64,000 nucleotides of DNA from NCBI RefSeq assembly GCF_018398315.1, contig NZ_JAHBRW010000001.1:4286501-4350500 (forward strand), read 5' to 3'. Origin of the DNA: Chelatococcus sp. YT9 (GTDB taxonomy: Bacteria > Pseudomonadota > Alphaproteobacteria > Rhizobiales > Beijerinckiaceae). The notes beneath the pieces were generated by a model that did not search any database, had not been told where the DNA came from, and saw nothing but the letters and a program-made list of their open reading frames with translations. A program made the position numbers and the translations under genes. Shown one piece after another: positions 26,345 through 34,929 of the stretch (its first letter is position 1; every line of letters starts with the position of its first letter).

Positions 26345-27652
26345 TCACTTCATGGCCTCGGCCTTGGCCTGCATCGTCTTGGCGACCTGGGCAGGGTCGA
26401 GGTCCTGAATGATCATGCGCTGGGATTCCTCCATGATCATCTTGGCGAACTCGTTGAACTGGATTTCCAGCCCAACTGGAATACGGTCGACACCAGCCTT
26501 CGCGGCCGCTTGCTGCGTCTCGATCAGCAGATCGAAATGCGGGGTCGTCTTCTTGGCCTCGGTCACATCGGCGCGGGGGCTGGGCGGCGTTGAATTAGCC
26601 AACGTGGCAAAGCTCGACTGGAACTGATCGGAGGTCGCAATCGCGATGAAATCCCATGCGAGCTGTTGGTTCTCCTCCGAAACCTCGCTCGCGATGCCGA
26701 GCACGTTAGATGTGCCGCCGAGCGGTGGGTTGAACGGCGGGGCGGCGAGCTTCAGGTTCGGGCGCACCTCGGGCTTGGCCTTTTCGATGATCGGGTAGAG
26801 CCACGGGCCATCGATCCGGATCGCTATGCGGCCATCCGCGAAGAGCTGGCGAATTTCGCCGGCCGACAGGTCGCGCGGCGTGAGATTGTCCTTGATGACC
26901 GTCTTCCAGCGCCGCAGCCCCTCGATCATTTCAGGCGTGTCGATGGTGACGTTGCCCTTGGCATCGGTGAAGGCGGCCTTGGCGTCGAGGAGATAGCTGA
27001 TCATCTCGGCGAGATATTGCCCGCCACCGCCTTTCGTCTCATGGCCGGTTCCGAACTGGTCCATGATTCCGTCGCCGTTGGTGTCCTTTGTTGTCTTGCG
27101 AACGACTTCGATGAACTCGTCCCAGTTCTTCGGCAGGCTAACGCCCGCCTTCTTAAGAAGATCCTCGTTATACGCCATGAGCCCACCGTAGTAGAGCATC
27201 ATGATACAGACAGTTTCGCCCTGCCACTGGCACTTTTCCTGGCCAGCCCAGTTGTTGAGATCGAGCTTCGACTTCTTGATGAAAGGGTCAAGGTCGGCCA
27301 GCCAGCCGTTGTCAGCAAATTTCTGGAACTCGAACGACGCCAGATGCACAATATCCGGCGGTGTGCCGCCGGCGAAGAGGGTCGTCATCGTGTCGGCGAA
27401 GGCGCCGCGCTCGACCTTCGTCCATTCGATCTTGACGCCAGGGTGCTTGGCCTCGAATTCCTTGATGACCGAGGCCCACCAGTCACCGACGCCGCGCTCG
27501 TCCTTCTGCCACGAGACAAATTTGAGCACCTTATCGGCGGCAAAAGCCTGGCTCATGAAAGGCTGCCCGGTCAGGACTTGGCCGGCTCCCGCCATCAGAG
27601 CTGTCGCAGCAACGGCGCCGACGGCCCAACGTTTCATCCAATTGAATGTCAT
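26345..27652 (-). CDS. sugar ABC transporter periplasmic binding protein (SBP_bac_1)
   Basis: 435 residues from the ATG at 27652; GGGAGG lies eight bases upstream. The signal peptide runs to about residue 38 (SQAFAA), followed by DKVLKFVSWQKDERGVGDWW, an SBP_bac_1 opening. It captures the substrate in the periplasm for the MalF/MalG-like channel. The family takes up mono- and oligosaccharides and glycosides; the ligand is not predictable from sequence. Confidence 0.9.
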   Translation of the reverse strand: MTFNWMKRWAVGAVAATALMAGAGQVLTGQPFMSQAFAADKVLKFVSWQKDERGVGDWWASVIKEFEAKHPGVKIEWTKVERGAFADTMTTLFAGGTPPDIVHLASFEFQKFADNGWLADLDPFIKKSKLDLNNWAGQEKCQWQGETVCIMMLYYGGLMAYNEDLLKKAGVSLPKNWDEFIEVVRKTTKDTNGDGIMDQFGTGHETKGGGGQYLAEMISYLLDAKAAFTDAKGNVTIDTPEMIEGLRRWKTVIKDNLTPRDLSAGEIRQLFADGRIAIRIDGPWLYPIIEKAKPEVRPNLKLAAPPFNPPLGGTSNVLGIASEVSEENQQLAWDFIAIATSDQFQSSFATLANSTPPSPRADVTEAKKTTPHFDLLIETQQAAAKAGVDRIPVGLEIQFNEFAKMIMEESQRMIIQDLDPAQVAKTMQAKAEAMK

Positions 27653-27756
27653 TCTATATCCCTCCCGAAATTTATGGCTTCAACGAAGGGGGCCGTTTCC
27701 GGCCACCCGGATTGGACAATGCGTGTGAGCGGATGGCAGCGATGCGGCCCGCCGCG

Positions 27757-28950
27757 TCAATGCTTCTGCAGCAGCTTGAGCGCTTCCTCAGAGGGCTTGA
27801 CGCCAAGCCCTGTTCCGGTCGGCAGGCTATAGAGGCCGGACGCGCAGTCCATGTCGCTCTCGATCAGACGCCGGTTCGGTTCGAAAACCGAATGCTGGTA
27901 CTCGTGACACTCGACCACGGTCAGCGCCGAACTCGCATGGAGGCTCGCCGCCATAAACAGGCCGATGCCGATGGTGGCATGCGGAATGACCTTGAGATGA
28001 TGCGCCTCGGCATAACGGCCGATGCGCATGAACTCGGTGATCCCCGTATGGCCCATCTCCGGCTGGATGATACCACAGGCGCGGCGTGCGACACGCGGCA
28101 CGAGATCGAAGACCGTCCGCCACTCCTCGCCGGCCGCCACCGTCGCCGAAACGGACTTCGCGACATGGGCGAGCCCGTCAACATCCTCGGGCCTCACAGG
28201 CGCTTCGGCGAACCACAGTCCGTGCGGCTCCATCGCCCGGATCAGGGCAACCGCTTCCTCCGCGGTGTGGACCCAGTGCATGTCGCAGGCGATGCGCGCC
28301 TTCGGCCCGAGGCGGCCACGCAGGCTCTCCATCTCCGCAACCACGCCATCGTCGGCGACCGGCGCGGCAAATTTGAAGCTGTCGAAGCCCCTGCCCTGCC
28401 ATTCTGCCGCGAAATCCGCGCGCTCGGCCAGGGTTCGCTTGGGGAGCCCGGACACGTAAGCCGGCAAACGATCATGCCTCTGCCCGCCGAGCATCTTGAC
28501 GATGGGCAGGCCGGCGAGCTGGCCCGAGAGATCCCACAACGCGATATCGATCGCGGCCAGGGCATCGAGATAGAAGCCGCCCGTATAGCCCCTCACCCGC
28601 ATGAGATCGTAGAGATCTTCGTGGATCACCACCACGTCGTGGGGATCGCGTCCGACCACGAAGGGCCCGAGCAGGTCCGAGATCAGGGCGATGACGGCAC
28701 CAGGCGCGACGATGCCGTAGGTCTCGCCCCAACCGACCGCCCCGTCGCGGGTCTCGATGCGCACGACCACCGTCCGGTCGGCGGTCGGATAGACCGTGCG
28801 GTTGCCGAGCCGCACGATGTAGCCTTTCTCGTTCACGCGTTCGCCGGGGCGAAGCGCCCCGAGATAGGGTGTGTCCCGCGGGATAGTGATCGAGAAGACC
28901 TCGACCTTCGCGACTTGATCAGGCTTATGCCCGGCCAGTTGTTCAGCCAC
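27757..28950 (-). CDS. mandelate racemase/muconate lactonizing (enolase superfamily) sugar acid dehydratase
   Basis: 397 residues. The N-terminal capping domain (about 1-130) is followed by the TIM barrel. Metal ligands are Asp223 (CDMHW), Glu249 (FAEAP) and Glu275/276 (AAGEEW); acid-base candidates are Lys193 (SFKFAA) and His324 (PHATIG). The position usually Asp in the Asp-His dyad reads Glu298 (QPEMGHTG). Such enzymes dehydrate aldonic or aldaric acids to 2-keto-3-deoxy acids, or cycloisomerise lactones. In this operon, between a lactonase and a DHDPS-like enzyme, a sugar acid dehydratase is the best guess. It overlaps the lyase gene by eight bases. Confidence 0.83.
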   Translation of the reverse strand: MAEQLAGHKPDQVAKVEVFSITIPRDTPYLGALRPGERVNEKGYIVRLGNRTVYPTADRTVVVRIETRDGAVGWGETYGIVAPGAVIALISDLLGPFVVGRDPHDVVVIHEDLYDLMRVRGYTGGFYLDALAAIDIALWDLSGQLAGLPIVKMLGGQRHDRLPAYVSGLPKRTLAERADFAAEWQGRGFDSFKFAAPVADDGVVAEMESLRGRLGPKARIACDMHWVHTAEEAVALIRAMEPHGLWFAEAPVRPEDVDGLAHVAKSVSATVAAGEEWRTVFDLVPRVARRACGIIQPEMGHTGITEFMRIGRYAEAHHLKVIPHATIGIGLFMAASLHASSALTVVECHEYQHSVFEPNRRLIESDMDCASGLYSLPTGTGLGVKPSEEALKLLQKH

Positions 28951-29866
28951 GCGCGCCCTCCCCGGTCAGAAGGTCCCGCGCCAAGTCGAGCCAGGCGTCG
29001 ATCTCCGCCACATCATAATCGTCGAAGGAGAGAAGCTTGGCCCGCACGACGTCGTTGTCCATGACGCCGCGACGGCTGAGCACATGCTTGGTGAAGCGCA
29101 TGCGGTAATTGGCCTGGATCACCAGCAGCGGCAACGTACGCATGTAGAGCTCGCGCGCCTTGGCGATATCGCCGGCCCGGAAGGCGCGGTCGAGCGCGAC
29201 ATGGACGTCGGTGATCTCGACGGCCGGCATGGCCGCGCAGGCGCCGCGCTGGTATTCATCGATGATGTAGCGCGCCCCCCCGCCCCCGATCACGCCCCTG
29301 AGATGGGCCGGCTTGCCCTTCAGTATCGCGGAGATCGGCGGCCCTGAGGGCAGCGTCTCTTCCTTGACATAGGTGATGGAAGGATTACCCGCCACGATGG
29401 CGTGAATGGTCTCGGCATTAAGGTCCGAGCCCCGTGGCGCGGGCGCATTCTGGAGGACGATGCTGAGTTCCGGGACGGCTTCCGCAATGGCGCGGTAGAA
29501 CCCACCGACAGCCTCAGCCCCCACGCCGACGCTCTTTGGCGCCTGGATCATGGCCGTGGTGACGCCGGCGGCCACCGCATCCCGTGAATGGGCGATCGCC
29601 TCTTCCGCACTCGGCGCGCTCGCCCCCGCGATTACCGGCACACGGCCCGCAACGCGCGCCACGACCGTGCGCAGCAGCGTGGCCCGCTCGTCAGCGGTCA
29701 GATCGTCGACCTCGCTCGCGAAGCCCGGAAAGACCAAACCATTGGCACCGCAGGCGAGCGCGAAATCGACGATGCGCTCCATCGCCTGAAGATCGACAGC
29801 CCCATCGCGACGGAACGGCGTGGGCAGGACGGGCAGGATGCCGGTGAGCGATAGGCCTTGGAGCAA
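28943..29866 (-). CDS. DHDPS/KdgD-family lyase with altered active-site motifs
   Basis: 307 residues from a TTG start at 29866. AGGAGG at 29872-29877 is five bases away, whereas ATGs at 29902 and 29911 lie upstream of the operator and lack a site. TIM-barrel class I lyase: the Schiff-base lysine is Lys168 (TYVKEE). Two usual motifs differ. The GTTGE loop reads GFASE (48-52), and the YNxP tyrosine is Gln139 (LQNAP). Relatives split or dehydrate 2-keto-3-deoxy sugar acids. First gene of the sugar operon and the step after the dehydratase. The exact reaction is open because of the substitutions. Confidence 0.82.
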   Translation of the reverse strand: MLQGLSLTGILPVLPTPFRRDGAVDLQAMERIVDFALACGANGLVFPGFASEVDDLTADERATLLRTVVARVAGRVPVIAGASAPSAEEAIAHSRDAVAAGVTTAMIQAPKSVGVGAEAVGGFYRAIAEAVPELSIVLQNAPAPRGSDLNAETIHAIVAGNPSITYVKEETLPSGPPISAILKGKPAHLRGVIGGGGARYIIDEYQRGACAAMPAVEITDVHVALDRAFRAGDIAKARELYMRTLPLLVIQANYRMRFTKHVLSRRGVMDNDVVRAKLLSFDDYDVAEIDAWLDLARDLLTGEGARG

Positions 29867-29881
29867 TCGATCCTCCTGTTT

Positions 29882-29898
29882 GATCCATACTATGGATC
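29882..29898. promoter_or_regulatory. perfect 17-bp palindrome, probable operator of the sugar operon
   Basis: GATCCATA-C-TATGGATC has 8-bp arms around one central base. It lies between the predicted promoter and the ribosome-binding site of the first gene, about 12-28 bases downstream of the predicted transcription start. A repressor bound here would block transcription. The IclR-lactonase fusion is the only regulator in the operon and the obvious candidate; binding is inferred. Confidence 0.6.
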
Positions 29899-29916
29899 TC
29901 ATGTTTTTCATCGTGG

Positions 29917-29945
29917 ACCTTATGCGGAACGCCTGTTACCGTCAA
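29917..29945 (-). promoter_or_regulatory. candidate sigma70 promoter of the sugar operon
   Basis: On the minus strand TTGACG (29945-29940) is followed after 17 bases by TAAGGT (29922-29917). The -35 box matches five of six consensus bases and the -10 box three of six. Transcription would start near 29910, placing the palindrome in the early leader. Confidence 0.5.
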
Positions 29946-30007
29946 GCGGTCTGCGGCGGCGCCCCGGACCCTTGCCAGCTTCACGCAATCTCGGCCGATC
30001 CCGATCC

Positions 30008-30943
30008 ATGTCATTTTCCTCGCCAGCTCCAGATGAGGCCGGTCGCGCAAGCCAGCCGGCCGGGCCTTCGGTCCCGCCCGACAGTCACGACCAGGAGCGG
30101 CTGGGAATCCTCCAGACCTTCGTTGCGGTCGCGGCAGGCGTCGGGAACAATTTCTTCTTCAAACTGCTCGCGATGCTACCCGTCTCGGAAATCATCGCGC
30201 TGCGCTCGGGTGCGGCCCTGCTGGTCATCCTGCCGCTGATTGCCTGGCGCGCCCGGCGTCAGCCGCCGAGGCCATCACCCTTCACACTCGCGGTGCTTGT
30301 GCGCGCGGCATGCGAGGCCACCGCCACCGCCTGCCTCATCTTTGCAGTGACTCGTATGCCGCTTGCTCTGGTCACCGCCGTATTGATGACCATACCGATC
30401 ATGACGGCGCTGATCGGCCGCTTCGTGCTCCATGAAGCGACGCCTGCAACGGCCTGGGTCGCGATCGGGTTTGGGCTAGCCGGTACCCTGCTGCTGCTTC
30501 GCCCCGGTCTCGATGCCTCGCCGGCGGGCCTCGCCATGGTGACGCTCAGCGCGCTCGCCTTTGCGCTGCGCGATGTGCTGACGCGCTCCATGCCGCGCAA
30601 TTATGGCTCGCTACGTATGACCGCCATGGCCAATGCGGCCACGCTCCTGCTGGGGCTCACCCTCTCACTGGGAAGCAGTTGGAAGCCCATCAACATCGGC
30701 GACATCGGCATTCTCGCCGCGGCCGTGGCGCTTTACATCGCGAGCAATGTTCTGATCGCGCAGGGGATCCGCAATGCACGGCTCGCGATAACAAGCCCTT
30801 TGCGCTACACGAGCGTTCCGCTGGCGCTTGTGCTCGATATTGTGGTTCTGGGCATCATGCCTGACGCGCTCGCGCTCGCCGGGACAGCCCTCATCATTGC
30901 GAGCGGGCTCGCCATGCCCCTCATGGCGGCGCGGCACAGATAG
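30008..30943 (+). CDS. EamA/DMT-family transporter
   Basis: 311 residues from the ATG at 30008. Ten hydrophobic segments in two repeated EamA halves follow a Ser/Pro-rich cytoplasmic lead of about 30 residues. Family members export amino acids, nucleosides or other metabolites. It is divergent from the sugar operon and shares the 141-bp control region with the palindrome, so co-regulation is possible. The open frame extends upstream to 29858, but that portion crosses the operator. Confidence 0.8.
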   Translation: MSFSSPAPDEAGRASQPAGPSVPPDSHDQERLGILQTFVAVAAGVGNNFFFKLLAMLPVSEIIALRSGAALLVILPLIAWRARRQPPRPSPFTLAVLVRAACEATATACLIFAVTRMPLALVTAVLMTIPIMTALIGRFVLHEATPATAWVAIGFGLAGTLLLLRPGLDASPAGLAMVTLSALAFALRDVLTRSMPRNYGSLRMTAMANAATLLLGLTLSLGSSWKPINIGDIGILAAAVALYIASNVLIAQGIRNARLAITSPLRYTSVPLALVLDIVVLGIMPDALALAGTALIIASGLAMPLMAARHR

Positions 30944-30989
30944 TCCGGCCGATCGGGTGGATGGGAATCACCCGCTGCCGACGGCGGTC

Positions 30990-31022
30990 ATCCCGGGACG
31001 AGCGTCAGCTCGGGCCCGGGAT
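30990..31022. repeat. long extragenic hairpin (ATCCCGGG element)
   Basis: ATCCCGGG (30990-30997) pairs with CCCGGGAT (31015-31022), and the inner CGAGC pairs with GCTCG around GTCA, giving an almost continuous stem. It lies after the DMT transporter gene. A related element with a 7-bp stem is at 58302-58335. Both resemble the dispersed extragenic palindromes of this order. Confidence 0.6.
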
Positions 31023-31191
31023 CCAGAACCGATGCGGATCGTGAGTGCCGTCAGTCCTTGCGCAAGGGACCTTCGTGCTGAAGCGGCGGTGTTCCCGGAT
31101 CCCGAACAACAGCTTTGTCGTTTCCGGATGGCACAGCGGTCCCCGAGCTTCCAATCCCACCAAAAGTGACGATCAGAGGTCGATCCCGACT

Positions 31192-33279
31192 TCAAGCGGA
31201 GGCGAAGCCGCGTTTGCGCAACAACGCCGCCGGATCGGGATCGCGGCCCCGGAATGCCCGGTAGGCAGCCTCCGGCGCCTGCCGGTAACCGGCCGCATAG
31301 ACGTGATCCTTCAATCGTTGTGCGACAGTAGGGTCGAACACGCTCCCGACCTCCTCGAAGGTGCCGAAGCCGTCCGCGTCGAGCACCTCTGACCAGAGAT
31401 AGCTGTAGTATGCTGCCGAGTAGCCATCGCCGGCGAAGACATGGGTGAAATGCGTGGGCCGGTGGCGCATGACAATGGCGTCGGGCATGCCGATCCGCGC
31501 GAGCGATGCTTTTTCGAAAGCCGTAACATCGAGGTTGTCAGCGGACGCGAGGCTGTGGAAATCGAGATCGACCAAGGCCGACGAGACATATTCGACCGTC
31601 GCGAAGCCCTGGCCGAAGTTCCGGCTTGCGAGAATGCGCGCGATCAAGGCGTCCGGCATCGGCTCCCCCGTGCGATAATGAAGGGCGAAACGCTTCAGGA
31701 CCTCCGGCTGCTCCAGCCAATGTTCGTAAAGCTGCGAGGGAAACTCCACGAAATCCCGGGCCACATTCGTGCCGGCGATCATGGGATAATCGACGTTCGA
31801 AAGCAGCCCGTGAAGCGCGTGGCCGAATTCGTGGAACAGCGTGCGGGCGTCATCGAAGGAGAGCAGGGTTGGCTCGCCATCCCGCGCCTTGGCGAAATTC
31901 ATCACATTGACGATGATGGGTTTAACCTCACCGTCAAATTTCTCCTGGGTGCGATAAGAGCTCATCCATGCACCGCTGCGCTTGGAAGCCCGGCCGAAAT
32001 AGTCGCCCAGGAATAGCCCGACGACCTCGCCGGCCGCGTTTTTGGCTTCGAAGGCACGGACATCCCGGTGATAAAGGCTGAGATCGAGGCGCTCGGCGAA
32101 GGTCAGGCCGAAGAGCTTCCTCGCCACATAGAAGGCCGCGTCGATGATGGTGTCGAGCTGGAGATAGGGTTTGATCTCGCCCTCGTCGAGATCGAATTCC
32201 GCCTTGCGCACCTGCTCCGCATAATAGCGCCAGTCCCAGGGCTGCAGTGGTCCGTTGACGCCATCAGTCACCATACGCGTCTCAAGAGCGGCGCGTTCGG
32301 CATCCGCCTGCCGCAAGGCTGGCGTCCAAACCGACTGGAGCAGCGCGAGCGCGGCAGCGGGGGTCTTCGCCATGGAATCGTCGAGTCGAAAATCCGCAAA
32401 AGTTGGAAAGCCGAGAAGCCGCGCACGCTCAGCGCGCAGCGCCACCGTTTCCGCAATAAGGGAGCGGTTGTCGGTCTTGCCCGTCTCCCCCCTGGCGATC
32501 CAGGCCTTGAAGGCCTGCTCGCGCAGGTCGCGCCTTGCGGAGAACATCAGGAAAGGCTCGACGCTGGAGCGCGAGAGCGTGATTACATGCTGCCCGTCAT
32601 GGCCGCGCTCCCGGGCCGCCTCCGCCGCGGCGTCCCGCAGGAACTCCGGCAGGCCAGCGAGATCTTCCTCGCCCTTCAGCACCAGGCTGTAGGACGCCTC
32701 ATCAGCGAGAACGTTCTGGGCGAATTGGGTGCCCAATAGCGCAAGGCGTTTGGCGATCTCGCCCAGACGCTCCTTGGAGGCCGCCTCGAGCCCGGCCCCT
32801 GCCCTCACGAAAGCCTTGCGATAGCGGTCGAGTACCTGCGCCTGTTCTACAGACGTCACCCCCTCACCGCTTGCTGCCACGGCTTCCACGCGCGTGAAGA
32901 GGGCGGCATTCTGGTAAACCGCGTTGCGGTGGCCGGCGAGTACCGGGGAAATGGTGCGATCGATAGCCTCCAACGCCTTGTTCGTATGCGCGCCTGTGAG
33001 ATTGTAGAAGACGGCGGCCACCCGCGTGAGACTGCGGCCGCTGCGCTCCAGCGCCGCGATCGTGTTGTCAAAGTCCGCTTGCGCCGGATTGCGGGCTATC
33101 CGATCGATCTCCGCGTCGTGCTCAGCGAGCGCCGCGTGAAAGGCCGGCTCGAAATGCTCCGGCTTGATACGCGCGAAAGGTGGCACGCCAAATGGCGTTT
33201 CCCATGTTTCCAGCAAGGGATTGGCGCCATGCTGCACACGCGGGGAATCAGTCAGGCGATCGACCATGAAATTCTCCAT
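31192..33279 (-). CDS. dcp: M3-family peptidase, peptidyl-dipeptidase Dcp-like
   Basis: 695 residues from the ATG at 33279 (MENFMVDR); ATG 33267 is an alternative. Zinc metallopeptidase: HEFGH in DDARTLFHEFGHALHGLL (about residue 440-455) binds zinc, and the helical N-terminal half forms the channel typical of Dcp and oligopeptidase A. It removes dipeptides from short peptides in the cytoplasm, since no signal peptide is present. Length fits Dcp/OpdA (about 680-700). The frame stays open upstream to 33354 but that portion lacks family similarity. Confidence 0.88.
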   Translation of the reverse strand: MENFMVDRLTDSPRVQHGANPLLETWETPFGVPPFARIKPEHFEPAFHAALAEHDAEIDRIARNPAQADFDNTIAALERSGRSLTRVAAVFYNLTGAHTNKALEAIDRTISPVLAGHRNAVYQNAALFTRVEAVAASGEGVTSVEQAQVLDRYRKAFVRAGAGLEAASKERLGEIAKRLALLGTQFAQNVLADEASYSLVLKGEEDLAGLPEFLRDAAAEAARERGHDGQHVITLSRSSVEPFLMFSARRDLREQAFKAWIARGETGKTDNRSLIAETVALRAERARLLGFPTFADFRLDDSMAKTPAAALALLQSVWTPALRQADAERAALETRMVTDGVNGPLQPWDWRYYAEQVRKAEFDLDEGEIKPYLQLDTIIDAAFYVARKLFGLTFAERLDLSLYHRDVRAFEAKNAAGEVVGLFLGDYFGRASKRSGAWMSSYRTQEKFDGEVKPIIVNVMNFAKARDGEPTLLSFDDARTLFHEFGHALHGLLSNVDYPMIAGTNVARDFVEFPSQLYEHWLEQPEVLKRFALHYRTGEPMPDALIARILASRNFGQGFATVEYVSSALVDLDFHSLASADNLDVTAFEKASLARIGMPDAIVMRHRPTHFTHVFAGDGYSAAYYSYLWSEVLDADGFGTFEEVGSVFDPTVAQRLKDHVYAAGYRQAPEAAYRAFRGRDPDPAALLRKRGFASA

Positions 33280-33803
33280 TCCGGGGCGAATTCTAGGCGA
33301 CAGCGGGAACGGAGGGAACCGCCAGGCTGAACTGCCAGCCCATTTGGCAGCCACTCAAGGGCAGACGGCGCGAAAGGCTCGTCACGCGCCGCAGCACCAC
33401 TATCGATCATGCGAATATTGTAAAAACATATAAGCAAATTTGCGGGACTAAACCAATCAGCAACCGACATCAGCAGATTTTCATTTACGGGACATTTACC
33501 ATGGCGCCATACTGGAGCGCATCGTCCCGATACGATGCACATTAATCTTTTGTAACGTTCAGGGTCATTAATCTGCGGTTCATCTCGAAAATTCTTTACT
33601 TGCTTTGTCAGACAGCAAAGCGTCGGTAATGCCTGCGAGTCTTGAACAAGGATATTGAATGTCTGCCCGGCACCGCAAAGGCGCTGAGATCTGCCGCGTC
33701 GTCATCTCGGCCGTCGATCCGATTGCCACAGATGCGCGGTAATACCTCCCGCGTTGGAACCGCAGAGGCAGGCAAGACTTTTCATCTATAGGAGGAGCAA
33801 TCC
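33280..33803. other. intergenic region, partly AT-rich
   Basis: This 524-bp stretch lies between dcp and a small secreted protein gene, which are divergent. The part from about 33410 to 33600 is AT-rich, and a hairpin (GCTTTG / CAAAGC with an 8-base loop) lies at 33602-33621. No supported gene. Confidence 0.5.
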
Positions 33804-34109
33804 ATGCTGAAATCATTTGGTCGCATTCTGGCCACGGCTGGCCTGTTGGTCGGCGCAGGCCTCGTAGCCGCCCCCGCCTCCGCGGCCCCGGTGGGCATGC
33901 CCTTGTCGCCGCCGGCGCCCGTATTGAACGTCGAGCCAGCCCAGTACTATCCCCCGCCGCCTCCCGGCTATCGCCGCCCGCCGCCTCCCGGATACCGCTA
34001 TGGCTATCGGGCGGGTCCCCGGCGCGTCTGCCGGTGGGAGACCGTTCGTGTACGGGGTCCCTATGGCGGGTGGCGGACTGAACGCGTTCAGAGGTGCTAC
34101 CGCCGATAA
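33804..34109 (+). CDS. small secreted Pro/Tyr/Gly-rich protein
   Basis: 101 residues; GGAGGAG precedes the ATG at 33804. The signal peptide (1-27, ending ASA) is followed by repeated PPPPGYRRP-type units around 52-65, then a basic tail with two cysteines (RRVCRW ... VQRCYRR) that could form a disulfide in the periplasm. Function unknown; similar short proteins are common in this order. A comparable protein is encoded at 36201. Confidence 0.75.
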   Translation: MLKSFGRILATAGLLVGAGLVAAPASAAPVGMPLSPPAPVLNVEPAQYYPPPPPGYRRPPPPGYRYGYRAGPRRVCRWETVRVRGPYGGWRTERVQRCYRR

Positions 34110-34157
34110 GCTGGCAGCCTATGACGCGCCGTCCGCGTCCTGAGGTGCTAATTTTCT

Positions 34158-34195
34158 TCACCCCCGGTCCCTACAACCGGGGGTGATCCTTTTGG
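34158..34195 (+). terminator. intrinsic terminator
   Basis: TCACCCCCGGT and ACCGGGGGTGA form an 11-bp stem with a 7-base loop, followed by TCCTTTT. It ends the transcript of the small secreted protein gene. Confidence 0.8.
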
Positions 34196-34324
34196 AAGAA
34201 CCGACTTCCACGGTATGCATTTCACAAAAGCCTGATATAGCGAACACACTATGCCCGCCAAGCTCACGGTGGACGGTCGAGGGCGGGTCCACTAGCGTCG
34301 CTTCATGTTTGTCAGGAGATCCGT

Positions 34325-34702
34325 ATGGCTGTCGTTCGCTTGCACCACAATCCCGAGACGCAAACCGTCACCCTGTCGGATGAGAACAATCCTGCCGTTG
34401 CCCTCGAGATCGATGCCGCGCAGCTTGAGCAGATCCTGCAGGGACTTGGGGAAATGCGGGCCCGTATGGAGCCTCGCGTCGAGGCGGATTGGCAGCCTGG
34501 ACGTCCGGTTCAGGCCATCACCAATCCGCGATTCTCGGCCGAGCTTCCGCAGGACAAGGATTTTACCGTTCTCCACTTGCGCGACCCACGGTTCGGCTGG
34601 CTGCACTATGCCGTTCCTTTCCCCGAATGTGGCCGCCTTGCCGAGTTTCTCGCGCGCGCTGTGAAGCGCAAAGCTTCGCCAGAAGCACCCCAGCAGCACT
34701 AG
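34325..34702 (+). CDS. hypothetical soluble protein
   Basis: 125 residues; CAGGAG lies upstream of the ATG at 34325. It begins MAVVRLHHNPETQTVTLSDE and is acidic to neutral with no signal peptide or membrane segment. No domain is recognised. Codon use is like its neighbours, and the terminator at 34158 separates it from the gene upstream. Confidence 0.65.
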   Translation: MAVVRLHHNPETQTVTLSDENNPAVALEIDAAQLEQILQGLGEMRARMEPRVEADWQPGRPVQAITNPRFSAELPQDKDFTVLHLRDPRFGWLHYAVPFPECGRLAEFLARAVKRKASPEAPQQH

Positions 34703-34929
34703 CAGGAGACGAGGTCTCCCGCTGGACATCGGGCTCAGGCGCCGGAAGATGCATGCGGTGCATGGCAGGCCCGGCTGCGAACTGGTCGGCGAACTTCCTG
34801 GGCACCTCACCGCCAGAAGCAGGGGTCACATGCACCAAGTGCATCCATCGCCCCCTGCTCGGCTCTCGCGATGTCCCCCATATTTGTTGGATAAATCCTT
34901 TATCCACATCTATTGGCTGGAGTTTCGCC

